Below are positions 6,837 through 7,113 of a stretch of 7,113 bases of DNA, piece after piece. Position 1 is the first letter of the stretch; each line of letters begins with the position of its first letter. The translations under genes were made by a program, and so were the position numbers. The stretch is from Clostridiales bacterium (GTDB lineage: Bacteria > Bacillota > Clostridia > Oscillospirales > QAMX01): the NCBI GenBank assembly GCA_016285815.1, contig JAEERN010000033.1:1-7113 (forward strand). Reading direction: 5' to 3'. The notes under the pieces are model-generated. The model had not been told where the DNA came from and ran no database searches. It saw only the letters and a list, made by a program, of their open reading frames with translations.

Positions 6837-6864
6837 GCATAAACCGCACCCCGCGCCATAGATA
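6837..6864 (+). promoter_or_regulatory. Candidate sporulation-type (sigma-E/G-like) promoter before the flippase gene
   Basis: GCATAAA (6837-6843) and CATAGATA (6857-6864), 13 nt apart, resemble the -35 and -10 elements used by sporulation sigma factors; sigma-E prefers forms close to KMATATT and CATACAHT with about 14 nt between. The match is partial. Transcription would begin near 6871, about 29 nt before the GTG at 6900. It lies in the 70-nt gap, one of the few A+T-richer spots in the window. Confidence 0.3.
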
Positions 6865-6890
6865 TGGTAACGTGAGTTCCGTGGCGCGGG
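6850..6890 (+). repeat. Inverted repeat with 9-bp perfect arms reaching the flippase ribosome binding site
   Basis: CCCGCGCCA (6850-6858) and TGGCGCGGG (6882-6890) are exact reverse complements around a 23-nt centre. A second, smaller palindrome, CCATA-GA-TATGG (6856-6867), shares the CCA of the left arm. The right arm includes the first GGG of the ribosome binding site (6888-6893). No T-run follows, so this is not a classical terminator. It could be an operator or an RNA hairpin affecting initiation. Confidence 0.6.
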
Positions 6891-6893
6891 AGG
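6888..6893 (+). promoter_or_regulatory. Strong ribosome binding site of the flippase gene
   Basis: GGGAGG at 6888-6893, continuing as TG, is 6 nt before the GTG at 6900 and is the best Shine-Dalgarno match in the window. It fixes the GTG start. Confidence 0.8.
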
Positions 6894-6899
6894 TGCTTT

Positions 6900-7113
6900 G
6901 TGAAGGGGAAAAACGCCGCCCGGCGGGGCGGGAGCGTCCCGCTGCTGGCCCTGTCCAACGTCGCCTGCCGCGTGTTGGGGTTCCTGTTCAAGGTGCCGCT
7001 GTCCAATCTGGTGGGAAGCGTCGGGATGGGATACTTCGCGCTGGCGACGCAGGTGTTCGGCGTCGCCGCCGTTCCGGCGACGGGCGGGATGCCGGTGATC
7101 CTGTCGGCGGACG
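6900..7113 (+). CDS. SpoVB/MurJ-like polysaccharide flippase, N-terminus (partial, runs off the right edge)
   Basis: The first 71 residues of a membrane protein are visible from the GTG start. After a short basic N-terminus (KGKNAARRGG) comes a hydrophobic segment containing SNVACRVLGFLFKVPLSNLVG at about 19-39, then VGMGYFALATQVFG and the motif ATGGMPVILSAD. This order (R-x-L-G-F-x-x-x-x-P-L, then G-x-G-M-G-Y, then G-x-P) is typical of the SpoVB branch of the MOP/MVF flippase superfamily, which move lipid-linked sugar precursors across the cytoplasmic membrane; SpoVB of Bacillus acts in spore cortex synthesis. Clostridia often carry several SpoVB-like paralogues, so a role in another polysaccharide is possible, and no symbol is assigned. 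A 70-nt gap with its own strong ribosome binding site and a possible sporulation promoter suggests regulation apart from the upstream genes. Confidence 0.82.
   Translation, partial: MKGKNAARRGGSVPLLALSNVACRVLGFLFKVPLSNLVGSVGMGYFALATQVFGVAAVPATGGMPVILSAD

Noticed and set aside
6850..6900. The inverted repeat before the flippase gene as an intrinsic terminator of the upstream operon
   Set aside because: The right arm is followed by AGGTGCTTTG, not a run of T, and the 23-nt loop is too large for a typical terminator.
5249..7006. Long minus-strand open frame opposite the deaminase gene
   Set aside because: It mirrors the codons of the deaminase, has low-complexity composition and crosses the intergenic gap and flippase start; no family resemblance was seen.

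Overview
The window is an ordinary-looking stretch of a G+C-rich chromosome (about two thirds G+C by eye) in which every gene lies on the + strand. The gene set points to an endospore-forming, anaerobic Firmicute of the Clostridia, most likely the Oscillospiraceae/Ruminococcaceae side where such high G+C occurs. The evidence is a bifunctional Rel (ppGpp enzyme) followed by dtd, a glyoxalase II-like hydrolase and hemZ, which is a conserved neighbourhood in Firmicutes, and then a SpoVB-type flippase. I found no mobile element, CRISPR array, RNA gene or gene-free stretch over 300 bases.

Layout: 1-186, C-terminal end of a probable recJ; 196-2406, rel/relA, complete with hydrolase, synthetase, TGS, zinc-finger and ACT parts; 2403-2861, dtd (GTG start, 4-nt overlap with rel); 2939-3586, metallo-beta-lactamase-fold hydrolase; 3593-5128, hemZ-like radical SAM protein (TTG start); 5118-5504, small coiled-coil/zinc-ribbon protein of unknown role (11-nt overlap with hemZ); 5501-6829, amidohydrolase of the MTA/SAH/5'-deoxyadenosine deaminase family (GTG start, 4-nt overlap); 6900 to the right edge, N-terminus of a SpoVB/MurJ-like membrane flippase.

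Gaps are 9, -4, 77, 6, -11, -4 and 70 nt, so the genes probably form one long transcript or two to three overlapping ones. The 77- and 70-nt gaps (2862-2938 and 6830-6899) are the only plausible places for internal promoters. The second gap contains a weak sporulation-type promoter candidate and a 9-bp inverted repeat that reaches the ribosome binding site of the flippase gene.

Functionally, rel and dtd both deal with tRNA aminoacylation quality and stress. The amidohydrolase could plausibly clear 5'-deoxyadenosine released by radical SAM enzymes such as the HemZ-like protein two genes upstream; that link is inference. I see no clear new system here. The points worth a second look are the uncharacterised zinc-ribbon protein, the flippase leader, a 7-nt tandem repeat inside hemZ, and the substrate of the amidohydrolase.
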